49,036 nt of DNA from positions 1 through 49,036 of the forward strand of contig JAFAWX010000371.1 in the NCBI GenBank assembly GCA_019241535.1, in the 5' to 3' direction. Position numbers and translations under genes: made by a program. Shown here piece by piece: positions 27,354-35,854 of the stretch (within the stretch, counting starts at the first letter, position 1; every line of letters begins with the position of its first letter). Under the pieces are notes generated by a model. It did not search any database. It was given only the letters and a program-made list of their open reading frames with translations, and was not told where the DNA came from. The stretch is from Acidobacteriota bacterium (GTDB lineage: Bacteria; Acidobacteriota; Terriglobia; Terriglobales; Acidobacteriaceae).

Positions 27354-27459
27354 TCGACAGCTGTTTGCGGGCCCGACTGCGTTTGCCAGTCGCCGGAGTA
27401 TACTTCCTACCGAGATGATGGCCGCTTTGTCGAGGCCACGCTGTGGTGAGCGGAAGGGG
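27354..27459 (+). repeat. Upstream element copy 2 (5' of the aldo/keto reductase gene)
   Basis: tcgacagctgtttgcgggcccgactgcgtttgccagtcgccggagtatact...gtgagcggaagggg; same length as copy 1, with the 3' end abutting the AKR start codon. Confidence 0.85.
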
Positions 27460-27464
27460 GCGGG

Positions 27465-28331
27465 ATGCGCAGAAGAGAATTCCTGGCGAAGACAGCTTGT
27501 GGAATGGCAGCCACGTGGTTTGGCGTCCCCCTTAGCCTTGGCCAAACGGCCATGCCCACGCTCAAAGGGAAGTTCAGCGCCGATGACACGGTAGTCCTGG
27601 GCCGAACCGGGATTCGAACCAGCCGGCTGGCCATGGGAACGGGAACCGTAGGTAGCGGACATCATTCGCACCAAACCGCCCTCGGAATCAAGGGCCTCTC
27701 CGATCTGCTGCTGAACGGCCACGACCATGGCTTGCGATTTTTTGACACCGCCGATTCCTACGGTAGTCACCCTCATGTGGCCGAGGCGCTCCGGCATGTG
27801 CGCCGGGACCAGGTTACCGTTCTCACAAAATCCTGGGCGCGCGATCCTGCCTCAATGCGTGCCGATCTCGACCGTTTCCGCAAAGAACTGGGCACTGACT
27901 ACATTGACATTCTCCTCATGCACTGCCTGACTGAGGCCGACTGGACCGAACGCTATAAGGGAGTGATGGATGTGCTCTCCGAAGCCAAGCAGAAGGGCAC
28001 GATTCGAGCCCACGGCTGCTCCTGTCATTCAATTGAGGCGTTGCGCGCTGCGGCGAAGTCTCCCTGGGTGGAAGTTGATCTTGCGCGAATGAATTCCATT
28101 CAATCCAACATGGACGCTGAGCCGGCAATCGTGATCAACGTTTTGAAACAAATGAAAGCCGCGGGAAAAGCAGTCATCGGGATGAAAATTCTTGGCCAGG
28201 GCGACCTGCGCAACCGGCAGGACGAGGCGCTGAAGTTTGCCCTCTCGCTCAACCTGCTCGACGCTTTCACGATCGGCGCCGAGAGCCGCGCCGAGCAGGA
28301 AGATTTGATCCGCCGTATAGCGGCAGCTTGA
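27465..28331 (+). CDS. Aldo/keto reductase with Tat-type signal peptide
   Basis: MRRREFLAKTACGMAATW (twin-arginine leader); VLGRTGIRTSRLAMGTGTVG; FFDTADSYGSHPHVAEAL; VLTKSWA. Confidence 0.93.
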   Translation: MRRREFLAKTACGMAATWFGVPLSLGQTAMPTLKGKFSADDTVVLGRTGIRTSRLAMGTGTVGSGHHSHQTALGIKGLSDLLLNGHDHGLRFFDTADSYGSHPHVAEALRHVRRDQVTVLTKSWARDPASMRADLDRFRKELGTDYIDILLMHCLTEADWTERYKGVMDVLSEAKQKGTIRAHGCSCHSIEALRAAAKSPWVEVDLARMNSIQSNMDAEPAIVINVLKQMKAAGKAVIGMKILGQGDLRNRQDEALKFALSLNLLDAFTIGAESRAEQEDLIRRIAAA

Positions 28332-28521
28332 GCGAGCTGTCTCGGCGGAAAACTGTCAAGAACATGCGCAAACATTGCGGTTGTGCACCAGGAGCGGTGC
28401 TTATCCACATAAGCATCTCGGGAACCAGTACACTCATCATTCGCTCCAGGGGCAATCAGGAAAACTTTCCGGCGTGTCAGGCCATCGAACTTCTGCCCCG
28501 ACTAGGGCAGGAGAGTAGATC

Positions 28522-29082
28522 ATGGCCAGCAATCCAAAGCTGACGGATTTTCCCGAGAACCGACCACGCCGGGCTGATGATCACGCCAGGCTTCAACTTG
28601 TCCGGCAAAGCAAGTTTCCCTGGCCTATTCTGGCCTTGATCGCGGGAGCGGCACTGCTGATCGCCATCATTACCGTGCTGCCAAAGGGTCCGCACACGGC
28701 CAAGCCGCCGTCTGCGGCCGAAGTACCTCGCCAGCCGACTGCCGAGCAGATTCAGATTTCACATGCAAAGGTCACTCCCGCGCCGCAGGGGGATGCGGTT
28801 TATTTGAGTGCCCTGCTGCAAAATACGGGGAATTCAGAAATAACCGGAACGCAGGTAAAAGCGGAGTTTCTTGCGCGCAACGGCGAAGTGCTGCGAACCG
28901 AAACGGCGCCTCTTCAGGGCATTGCGCAAGGCGGAGTTGCCGGCCAGGATTTAACCCAAGCACCCATCAAGCCGAACGAGTCCCGCCCGGTGCGCGTTTA
29001 CTTTGCCCACACCCCGAAAGGTTGGGACCACCAAATGCCGCAATTGACGGTCACAACCGTCACTGGCACCACGCCTCATTAA
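28522..29082 (+). CDS. Membrane-anchored protein resembling the DUF2393 family
   Basis: N-terminal TM (FPWPILALIAGAALLIAIITVL) and FxxAP-type extracellular beta domain (LSALLQNTGNSEITGTQVKAEFLARNGEVL...). Confidence 0.7.
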   Translation: MASNPKLTDFPENRPRRADDHARLQLVRQSKFPWPILALIAGAALLIAIITVLPKGPHTAKPPSAAEVPRQPTAEQIQISHAKVTPAPQGDAVYLSALLQNTGNSEITGTQVKAEFLARNGEVLRTETAPLQGIAQGGVAGQDLTQAPIKPNESRPVRVYFAHTPKGWDHQMPQLTVTTVTGTTPH

Positions 29083-29138
29083 ATTGCTGTCGAAGAACTG
29101 CTGCCGGTAGAAAACACTCACCCACTGGCCACTAGCAG

Positions 29139-30437
29139 TTATTTGAAATGGAGGGCGCCTTCCGGGGATCTCGGGCCTGGCGCCCGCTTCGACACACCCG
29201 ATTTGGGAGCTGCATATTTCGGCCGGATCTCGTGGCATCCGGCTTCACAATACACACCCCCTTCGGCGCTTTCAGCGGTAGGCATGGGAGAATTTACCGC
29301 CAACTCGCGTTCCTGCTCTAGATAGGCTTCCAGTTCGCCAATCAGGCGCTGGTGTTCCTCAGGCGAAAGCCACTTCTTTACTTCAACCAAATAGTGTTCA
29401 AATCGCGCTATTGGATCGCGCTTTCGCCAATACTCAAACAAGGGCTTGGGAACGTAGTCCGCGGAGTCGTGGATGGCGTGGCCCTTCATCCGCATCATTT
29501 TTGCCTCGATTAAAGTCGGTCCCCCGCCCCGGTGCGCGCGCTCCACGGCCTCGTGGGCGGCGTCATAGACCTGGCAGGCATCGGTTCCATCGACTATAAC
29601 GCCCGGAATTCCGTATCCGATCGCACGCTCGGCGAGATCCTGAACTCGATACTGCATCTCGGATGGAGTCGAATAGGCCCACAGATTACTTTCGATGAGA
29701 AGAACCACTCCCAGGCTCTGCACCGCCGCGAAGTTGACGCCTTCGTATGTGGCTCCGGTCGACTGGCCCCCGTCTCCTATATAGGTCATCACCGCAATGT
29801 TGCGACCTTGGAGGCGAGCTCCGAGGGCAACTCCAGCCATTACCGGTATCAAGTCGCCCAGCATGGAAATCGGCGACACCACATTGCGCTGATAGATATC
29901 GCCAAAATGCGACGTGCCATCACGGCCTTTGGTAGGCGAGTCGGCTTTGGCCATATACTGCATCATCATGTCGCGCGGCTGAAATCCGCGCACCAGCAGC
30001 GAGCCCTGGTTGCGGATCATAGGCGCCAGCCAGTCCTGCTCGCCGAGCGCATACGCAGAAGCGCAAGAACAGGCTTCCTGGCCAAGGCCGAAGTAGACCC
30101 CACCCACGACCTTTCCCTGCTTATAGAGGTTCTCGAGGGCCTGCTCCATCTTGCGATTCAGTACCATCCAGCGATAGATCTCAATGGTTTCGGTCCGGTT
30201 CAGGTATTTGGAATCCCGGATAGGCGGCACAGGAGAAGAAAGATCACCCGAGATCTCGTAACTGCAACCCACCGCCGTTTGCACCTGGGCGACACGAAAA
30301 GGCGGTTTCTCCAGGCGATGGTCGGGAATTTCGTAGGTACGCTGCTGGGGCAGGCTGCCCACGTTTCGACGTGACCCATTTTTCGAACTCGGACCCAGGG
30401 AGGACCTGCCCGCGCCCTTGCTTTTATTCTTTTTCAT
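29139..30437 (-). CDS. Thiamine-diphosphate-dependent 2-oxoacid dehydrogenase E1 component alpha subunit
   Basis: QGKVVGGVYFGLGQEACSCASAYAL, RDGTSHFGD, YIGDGGQSTGATYEGVNFAAVQSLGVVLLIESNLWAYSTP. ATG at 30437 (MKKNKSKGAGRSS) preferred to the longer ORF to 30905, which overlaps lipB. Confidence 0.93.
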   Translation of the reverse strand: MKKNKSKGAGRSSLGPSSKNGSRRNVGSLPQQRTYEIPDHRLEKPPFRVAQVQTAVGCSYEISGDLSSPVPPIRDSKYLNRTETIEIYRWMVLNRKMEQALENLYKQGKVVGGVYFGLGQEACSCASAYALGEQDWLAPMIRNQGSLLVRGFQPRDMMMQYMAKADSPTKGRDGTSHFGDIYQRNVVSPISMLGDLIPVMAGVALGARLQGRNIAVMTYIGDGGQSTGATYEGVNFAAVQSLGVVLLIESNLWAYSTPSEMQYRVQDLAERAIGYGIPGVIVDGTDACQVYDAAHEAVERAHRGGGPTLIEAKMMRMKGHAIHDSADYVPKPLFEYWRKRDPIARFEHYLVEVKKWLSPEEHQRLIGELEAYLEQERELAVNSPMPTAESAEGGVYCEAGCHEIRPKYAAPKSGVSKRAPGPRSPEGALHFK

Positions 30438-30523
30438 GGATGGTTGGGCCGACAAACCATCGTACTCCTCTGCCCAAAGCCCGAGCAAAACAAGCCGCGG
30501 CGCTAATGAACAACTCCGACATC

Positions 30524-31324
30524 TCACGCCGGCGAGGACTCGTCTTCGCCCCGAATCCTGCGCAGATTCTCGGGCACTTTCAGTGGAATGCCGAGCGTGG
30601 TTCCAAGGAGCGCATCCAGGCTGTCGAGCCAGAGCACCTGGCTGTTGAACACTGTCCCGAAACTGCGCGACAGCGCGTGGGCGACGTCGGTCAGCGGCAG
30701 CACGCGGGCAAGCTCCCTGTCCATTGACGTGACCGGCTTTGCCCGGATTCCGCAAGGTATGATGAGGTCGAAGAAACTCAGGTCGGTGTTCACGTTCAAC
30801 GCAATACCATGAGACGTAATACCGGAGGCGACGTGAACGCCGAGGGCGGCAATTTTGGCCTCTTCCGATAAACCGCCGGCAGACGATTTTTGCCCGAGCG
30901 TCCACACACCCGTGAGACCCGGGATGCGCTTCGCCGCGATGCCGAATTCCGCGCAGGTGCGAATCAGAACTTCTTCGAGAGAGCGCACAAATTCGACAAC
31001 TCCCATCGTCCTGCGATGCCCGCCTGCCGAGGGGAACCCGTGCAGATCAAAAATTGGATAGGCGACCAGCTGCCCGGGCCCGTGAAAGGTCACATCCCCT
31101 CCGCGATCGCATTCGAAGACTTCAACTCCGCGCCGCGCGAGCAGTTCGGGCGAGGCCAGGATATTGGCGGCCTTGGCGTTGCGGCCGAGAGTGACGACGG
31201 GAGGGTGCTCGATTAGCACGAGAACGTCGCCGATGCGCCCCTGCTTGCGCAACCCCACCAGCCGCTGCTGCAGACGCAGGCCCGTAGCATAGTCAAGCTG
31301 CCCGGAATCTAAAACCGATATCAA
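30524..31324 (-). CDS. lipB: Octanoyltransferase LipB
   Basis: LIEHPPVVTLGRNA, RGGDVTFHGPGQLVAYPIFDL, KIAALGVHVASGITSHGIALNVNTDLSFFDLIIPCGI (catalytic Cys and Lys contexts). Confidence 0.96.
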   Translation of the reverse strand: MISVLDSGQLDYATGLRLQQRLVGLRKQGRIGDVLVLIEHPPVVTLGRNAKAANILASPELLARRGVEVFECDRGGDVTFHGPGQLVAYPIFDLHGFPSAGGHRRTMGVVEFVRSLEEVLIRTCAEFGIAAKRIPGLTGVWTLGQKSSAGGLSEEAKIAALGVHVASGITSHGIALNVNTDLSFFDLIIPCGIRAKPVTSMDRELARVLPLTDVAHALSRSFGTVFNSQVLWLDSLDALLGTTLGIPLKVPENLRRIRGEDESSPA

Positions 31325-31364
31325 GTTCTTACCATTCGGCCGGCTAGCCGCCGGCCATCAACGC

Positions 31365-32783
31365 TCAGACATTAATTGCCATGCCATATACGCTGTTCGA
31401 TGCATCGAGCATTGCTTCGGCCAGCGTGGGGTGGGCATGGATAGTCCACATCAGGTCTTCAACCGTGGCTTCAAGTTCCATGGCAGTTACCGCTTCGGCA
31501 ATCAGCTCGGTCGCCTGCGGTCCGATGATGTGCACCCCCAGAATCTCTCCGTACGCCGACTCGGAGACGATCTTTATGAAGCCTTCATGCTCGCCAACGA
31601 TTGAGGCGCGGGAATTCGCAGTAAAAGGAAATTTCCCGACCTTCACCGTGTAGCCTTGCTCCCGCGCCTTAGCCTCCGTCAATCCCACGCTGCCAATCTC
31701 GGGATGGCAGAAGGTAACGTTCGGAATGCGCTGCAGATTAATCGGCTTCTCCGGTCTGCCGGCGACCTTTGCCACCGCAACGATGCCCTCCATGGCTCCG
31801 ACATGGGCGAGCTGTGGGCTCCCCAGAACAATATCGCCGATGGCGTAAACCCCGGGTTCCGCGGTCTGCATCCATTCGTTGGTCTTGAGGAAACCGCGTT
31901 CCGGCTGGATGCGGGTCTTTTCCAGACCGATGCCTTCAGTGTTCGGCTTGCGACCAACCGCGATCAGGATTTTGTCTGTCTCGAGTTTTTGCGCTTTGCC
32001 GTCGGCGCTGAAGGCGACCGCAATGCCCGACTTCGTCCTTTCGACCTTTTCAACTCTGGCACCCAGATGGAAATTGATCCCCCGCTTCCGATAAACGCGC
32101 GCAAGTTCCTTTGAAACCTCTTCATCCTCGAGCGGGACGAGGCGGGGAAGCATTTCGAGAATGGTCACCTCAGTATCGAAGGAACGAAAGATGGAGGCAA
32201 ATTCCACCCCCACTGCCCCTGCCCCGACGATAACCAGCGATTTGGGCACGGCCGTGAGTTCGAGGATTTCTATATTGGTTAGAACCCGCTCATCCGGCTC
32301 GAGCCCGGGGATCATGCGCGCTTCTGAACCAGTGGCGAGGACGACGTTGGCAGTCCTCAGCTGGCGATTGCTATTGCCGACACCCTCCACGCCCACGACA
32401 TGGATGCCATTCTGTGCCGGTCCGCTCACTCTGCCGCGGCCGCTAACTGTCTCTACCTTGTTCTTGCGCATCAGGAACTCGAGACCCTTGGCGTGCTTGG
32501 AGACAATTTTCGATTTGCGTTCCTGTACCGCCTGCCAGTTCAATTTTCGCGATCCTACGCCTTCGATGCCGAATTCTCCCGCATTCTTGAGGTGATCCCA
32601 AAGCTCCGCATTGAAGAGCAGGGCTTTGGTCGGAATGCAGCCAACGTGCAGGCAGGTGCCGCCGAGGTAGGAATCCTTCTCAACCAGTGCAGTTCGCAGT
32701 CCGTACTGGCCGGCGCGGATCGCGGCCGTGTACCCTGCCGGGCCGCTGCCAACGACGACGACGTCATAAATGGTCTCGGGCAA
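31365..32783 (-). CDS. lpdA: Dihydrolipoyl dehydrogenase
   Basis: VVVVGSGPAGYTAAIRAGQYGLRTALVEKDSYLGGTCLHVGCIPTKALL; AIGDIV; HAHPTLAEAMLDAS. Confidence 0.97.
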   Translation of the reverse strand: MPETIYDVVVVGSGPAGYTAAIRAGQYGLRTALVEKDSYLGGTCLHVGCIPTKALLFNAELWDHLKNAGEFGIEGVGSRKLNWQAVQERKSKIVSKHAKGLEFLMRKNKVETVSGRGRVSGPAQNGIHVVGVEGVGNSNRQLRTANVVLATGSEARMIPGLEPDERVLTNIEILELTAVPKSLVIVGAGAVGVEFASIFRSFDTEVTILEMLPRLVPLEDEEVSKELARVYRKRGINFHLGARVEKVERTKSGIAVAFSADGKAQKLETDKILIAVGRKPNTEGIGLEKTRIQPERGFLKTNEWMQTAEPGVYAIGDIVLGSPQLAHVGAMEGIVAVAKVAGRPEKPINLQRIPNVTFCHPEIGSVGLTEAKAREQGYTVKVGKFPFTANSRASIVGEHEGFIKIVSESAYGEILGVHIIGPQATELIAEAVTAMELEATVEDLMWTIHAHPTLAEAMLDASNSVYGMAINV

Positions 32784-32987
32784 ACTGGTGCTCCTCTAGA
32801 GATGATGTGCCAGCATGAATAAAGGATTCTAACAGCGAGCTTCTCGCCTCTCCTGTCGAACGCCGCTCTCTCTGAGCTGAGTCAGAGCCTGCCCGGTTCC
32901 TCTCGGACATGTCCGCTCGAAATCTGTCTTAGGCAGTTTTTGGCTTCTAGACTGAGATCCTCGCCGAAAAACCGGCCAATTCAGGAT

Positions 32988-33614
32988 TCAACCCTTCCAC
33001 TGGTAGGCATCGGGCTGGGGCAGTCCGACGTGGGCGAGCACGCGGCAGGCCAGTTCGTGCGCCATCTGATCGAGCGTGTCCGGGCGGAAATAGAAAGCGG
33101 GAACAAGGGGAAAGATTGTCGCTCCTGCATCGGCAGCGCGATACAGATTGCGAATGTGGATCTTGTTGAGCGGCGTCTCGCGCACGCAAAGCACCAGCGG
33201 ACGCTTCTCTTTAAGACAGACGTCGGCGGCGCGCTCAATCAGCTGCCAGGCAATGCCGTTCGCGATGCGCGCCAGCGTCCCCACGCTGCAGGGCATGACC
33301 ACCATGGCATCGGCGGGATAGGAACCACTGGCCACGTTGGCACCAATGTCGGAATTGAATTGCTGGTGGATTTTGCGGGAGACGCGGCTTCGTCCCGTAA
33401 CCTGCGCGACCAGGTTTGTACGGCCGCTTAGGCCCAGCTCCTCGGCAAGGACGCGCAGGGCGCTGTCGGAAGCGATGAAGTTGACGTTGCGAACGCGGTT
33501 ATCGCGTTCGAGGGCGACGAGTACATGACGGAGGTACAGCGCGCCGCTCGCTCCAGTGGTGGCGATAGTCAGGTTTTGCGGCGGACTGGGCAAATCATCA
33601 CCGGCATTCGGCAC
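32988..33614 (-). CDS. ubiX: UbiX-type flavin prenyltransferase
   Basis: TIATTGASGALYLRHVL, DAMVVMPCSVGTLARIANGIAWQLIERAADVCLKEKRPLVLCVRETPLNKIHIRNL. Confidence 0.95.
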   Translation of the reverse strand: MPNAGDDLPSPPQNLTIATTGASGALYLRHVLVALERDNRVRNVNFIASDSALRVLAEELGLSGRTNLVAQVTGRSRVSRKIHQQFNSDIGANVASGSYPADAMVVMPCSVGTLARIANGIAWQLIERAADVCLKEKRPLVLCVRETPLNKIHIRNLYRAADAGATIFPLVPAFYFRPDTLDQMAHELACRVLAHVGLPQPDAYQWKG

Positions 33615-33690
33615 GGCCGGGCAGTCAGGATAAATACCAGCCCGGCAAGTTCTTGAGCATAGGCAGGGGCGACTGGCGAGTCAAGGCACA

Positions 33691-35109
33691 ATGGCCAAAT
33701 CGCGGAATCCGGGTAGAAGATGGGCGGCACATATGCACGCGCTCAAGGCCGTGCGCCGCGAAATCCAGCCGAGCGATTCCGCAAGGGGACGCAAATACCT
33801 GCGGGAGTTTACCCAGGCTTTTCGTGCGTACGAGGCGGTTCTCGCACGAGAAGAGTTGGATGAGAGGATCGAGGCGGCCGATATCCTCCTCGTCGGCGAC
33901 TACCACGCCCTGCCCCAATCTTCCCGTTTTGCCGCTACTTTGCTGCGGCGACTGGCTGCGACTCGTCCTGTCATGCTCGGCCTTGAGGCGGTGCTGTCGC
34001 GCGATCAGGCGATTTTAGATTCCTGGTGGCGGCGGGAGATCCAGGAAGAGGAGCTTCGCGCGCGTCTGCGTTTTGATCGCGACTGGGGATACGAGTGGAC
34101 ACCTTTTTACGAGCTGCTGATGGCTGCCCGTGAGCAGGGCGAGGGCATCTCGGGGCTTGACTCGATGCCGCGCAACGACCTGCGCCGCATCCGCTCGCGA
34201 GACCGCCATGCCGCGTTGAAGATCTCGGAAATGAGGGCCGAGCATCCACGAGCGGCAATCGTTGTGCTCTTCGGCGAATCGCACCTCGCACCACAACATC
34301 TCCCGGCCACCCTCAGGCGAGTGCTCCCTCAGGCCAGAGTGCTTACCATACTCCAGAACGTCGATGCCCTTTACTGGCGAGCGGTTATAGAACAGGCATC
34401 GGCAGTAAGTGTTTCTCGCGATACCGTCTGCGTATTCAACTCCAGTCCGCTGGAAAAGTATGAGAGCTACCGCTTATGCCTCGAGCGATGGGGAGCGGGC
34501 GGCGACGACGTGCCCGATTTTGCTCCGGCCGTTTATAACCTGATCTTCTCGCTTGCCCGCGGCATCGGCGTTCGCCTGGATTTGCCGAGCCGAGCGACAA
34601 AACCCCGCTACCTCGCCGACTTGTTTCCGGAAGTGATCGCCCTGGCGGAATTCGAAGGTTTCAGTGAGCCTGGTCTGGGAGGTCCTACTCGAGGCTTCTC
34701 GGCCCGGAAACGGCTTTCATCCGGGCTCGGCAAGACGCTTGCCGAAAGACTTGAGCGACAGGGCTGCATTTACGACCCGGCAACCAACATGTTCTTAATT
34801 GGCGAATTCCGCATTGCTGCGGCCGCGGCCGAGGCGACGCGCTTTCTCGCCCGCGCTTGCCGCGGCATGAGCGCGCTCGAATCTTCTGTGACGACCAAAA
34901 TTGACGACGCGCTGGCGTACTTCGGGTCAAGACTTCTGTGCCCGGAGGCGCGCGAAGAGGGTTCTGGCAACGTTGCGGGTGAAGCATTGTATCGCGCCTA
35001 CGTGGAACGACGGATCACGAAAAATAGGCTCAGGAAGATCTTTTCAACCCGCCTCGAAAATCGAGAAGAAGTACGACGCACGCTGGCCACAATTGCCCGA
35101 CTCTGCTGA
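33691..35109 (+). CDS. Cytoplasmic ChaN/Tiki-superfamily-like protein with C-terminal extension (alternative start near 33733)
   Basis: DILLVGDYHALPQSS and VVLFGESHLAP (paired GxxH motifs), MLGLEAVLSRDQAILDSWW, GISGLDSMPRNDLRR; no signal peptide. Confidence 0.75.
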   Translation: MAKSRNPGRRWAAHMHALKAVRREIQPSDSARGRKYLREFTQAFRAYEAVLAREELDERIEAADILLVGDYHALPQSSRFAATLLRRLAATRPVMLGLEAVLSRDQAILDSWWRREIQEEELRARLRFDRDWGYEWTPFYELLMAAREQGEGISGLDSMPRNDLRRIRSRDRHAALKISEMRAEHPRAAIVVLFGESHLAPQHLPATLRRVLPQARVLTILQNVDALYWRAVIEQASAVSVSRDTVCVFNSSPLEKYESYRLCLERWGAGGDDVPDFAPAVYNLIFSLARGIGVRLDLPSRATKPRYLADLFPEVIALAEFEGFSEPGLGGPTRGFSARKRLSSGLGKTLAERLERQGCIYDPATNMFLIGEFRIAAAAAEATRFLARACRGMSALESSVTTKIDDALAYFGSRLLCPEAREEGSGNVAGEALYRAYVERRITKNRLRKIFSTRLENREEVRRTLATIARLC

Positions 35110-35124
35110 GAGGCCCTTCGAAGT

Positions 35125-35727
35125 TCAGGCGAATGCTCCTTGAAAGAAGATGGCCGTGTACTGCTCGACCAAACTTTCTTCCTGCAGGCTTCCTTCCGGA
35201 CGATACCACTGGTAAATCCAGTTGATCATACCGAGCAGGGCGAAGGCGGCAGCCCGAGGCGTGACCTTTGGCTTGCCCGCGGCGGGACGGGTGCGCTGCA
35301 CCTCGGCGATCAGGTTTTCAAGAAAATGAATGTACTCCTTCTTTCGCGCATTGATCCGTTTGCGCAGCCCAGGCGAAAGGGGATGGTTTTCGTGCAGCAT
35401 TACCGTGATTTCCCGCTCGCGTTCGCTCAAAACGACGGCAATATGGCGCCGGATCAGAGTGCGCAGGCGTTGTTCGGGATCGGCAATGGCCTTCACCGGG
35501 CCGAGCACCTGGTCCTGAGTAATGTCCATGGCATGGTCCATCAGGTCAAAGAGGATCTCATCCTTGCTCTGGAAATGATGGTAAAGCCCGCCTTTACTTA
35601 AGTTTAGAGCAGTGGCAACGTCGTTCATCGAGGTCGCGTCGTAGCCCTGCTCCTGGAACAGGCGAGCTGCCGCCCGCAGGATTTCCTGGCGTGGATCCGT
35701 GGCCGCATCACGGGACACGGGAGTCAA
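35125..35727 (-). CDS. TetR family transcriptional regulator (TTG start possible)
   Basis: ILRAAARLFQEQGYDATSMNDVATALNLSKGGLYHHFQSKDEILFDLMDHAM. Confidence 0.95.
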   Translation of the reverse strand: MTPVSRDAATDPRQEILRAAARLFQEQGYDATSMNDVATALNLSKGGLYHHFQSKDEILFDLMDHAMDITQDQVLGPVKAIADPEQRLRTLIRRHIAVVLSEREREITVMLHENHPLSPGLRKRINARKKEYIHFLENLIAEVQRTRPAAGKPKVTPRAAAFALLGMINWIYQWYRPEGSLQEESLVEQYTAIFFQGAFA

Positions 35728-35773
35728 TATACACGCATAACACTAGGTAAGCTGGGCTAAGCAGGTTTCTCGC

Positions 35774-35802
35774 TTGACTTCGGCGCCTCGGAAAACTAGC
35801 AT
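35774..35802 (+). promoter_or_regulatory. Predicted sigma70-type promoter of ilvC
   Basis: TTGACT (35774-35779), 17-bp spacer, TAGCAT (35797-35802); SD AGGAGG at 35841-35846 before GTG at 35855. Confidence 0.6.
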
Positions 35803-35811
35803 CTCCTAAGA

Positions 35812-35825
35812 ACCGACCGGTCGGT
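35812..35825. promoter_or_regulatory. Perfect palindromic TetR-type operator ACCGACCGGTCGGT
   Basis: 14-bp perfect palindrome in the tetR-ilvC divergent intergenic region, just downstream of the predicted -10. Confidence 0.75.
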
Positions 35826-35854
35826 CGGGCCGTACACTTCAGGAGGTTTCCTTC

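Noticed and set aside
27047-27418. 123-aa + ORF in the GH3-AKR intergenic region
   Set aside because: No domain or plausible start context, and it runs into the repeat element; treated as non-coding.
27600-27625. GGGATTCGAACC, resembling the reverse complement of a tRNA T-arm
   Set aside because: It lies in the conserved GRTGIRTSRL coding region of the aldo/keto reductase; flanking bases form no tRNA stem.
29532-30374. 280-aa + strand ORF
   Set aside because: Fully antisense to the well-supported E1alpha gene; composition typical of a GC-rich shadow ORF.
31335-31360. GGCCGG...CCGGCC hairpin upstream of lipB, considered as a terminator
   Set aside because: Short stem and no U-tract on either strand.
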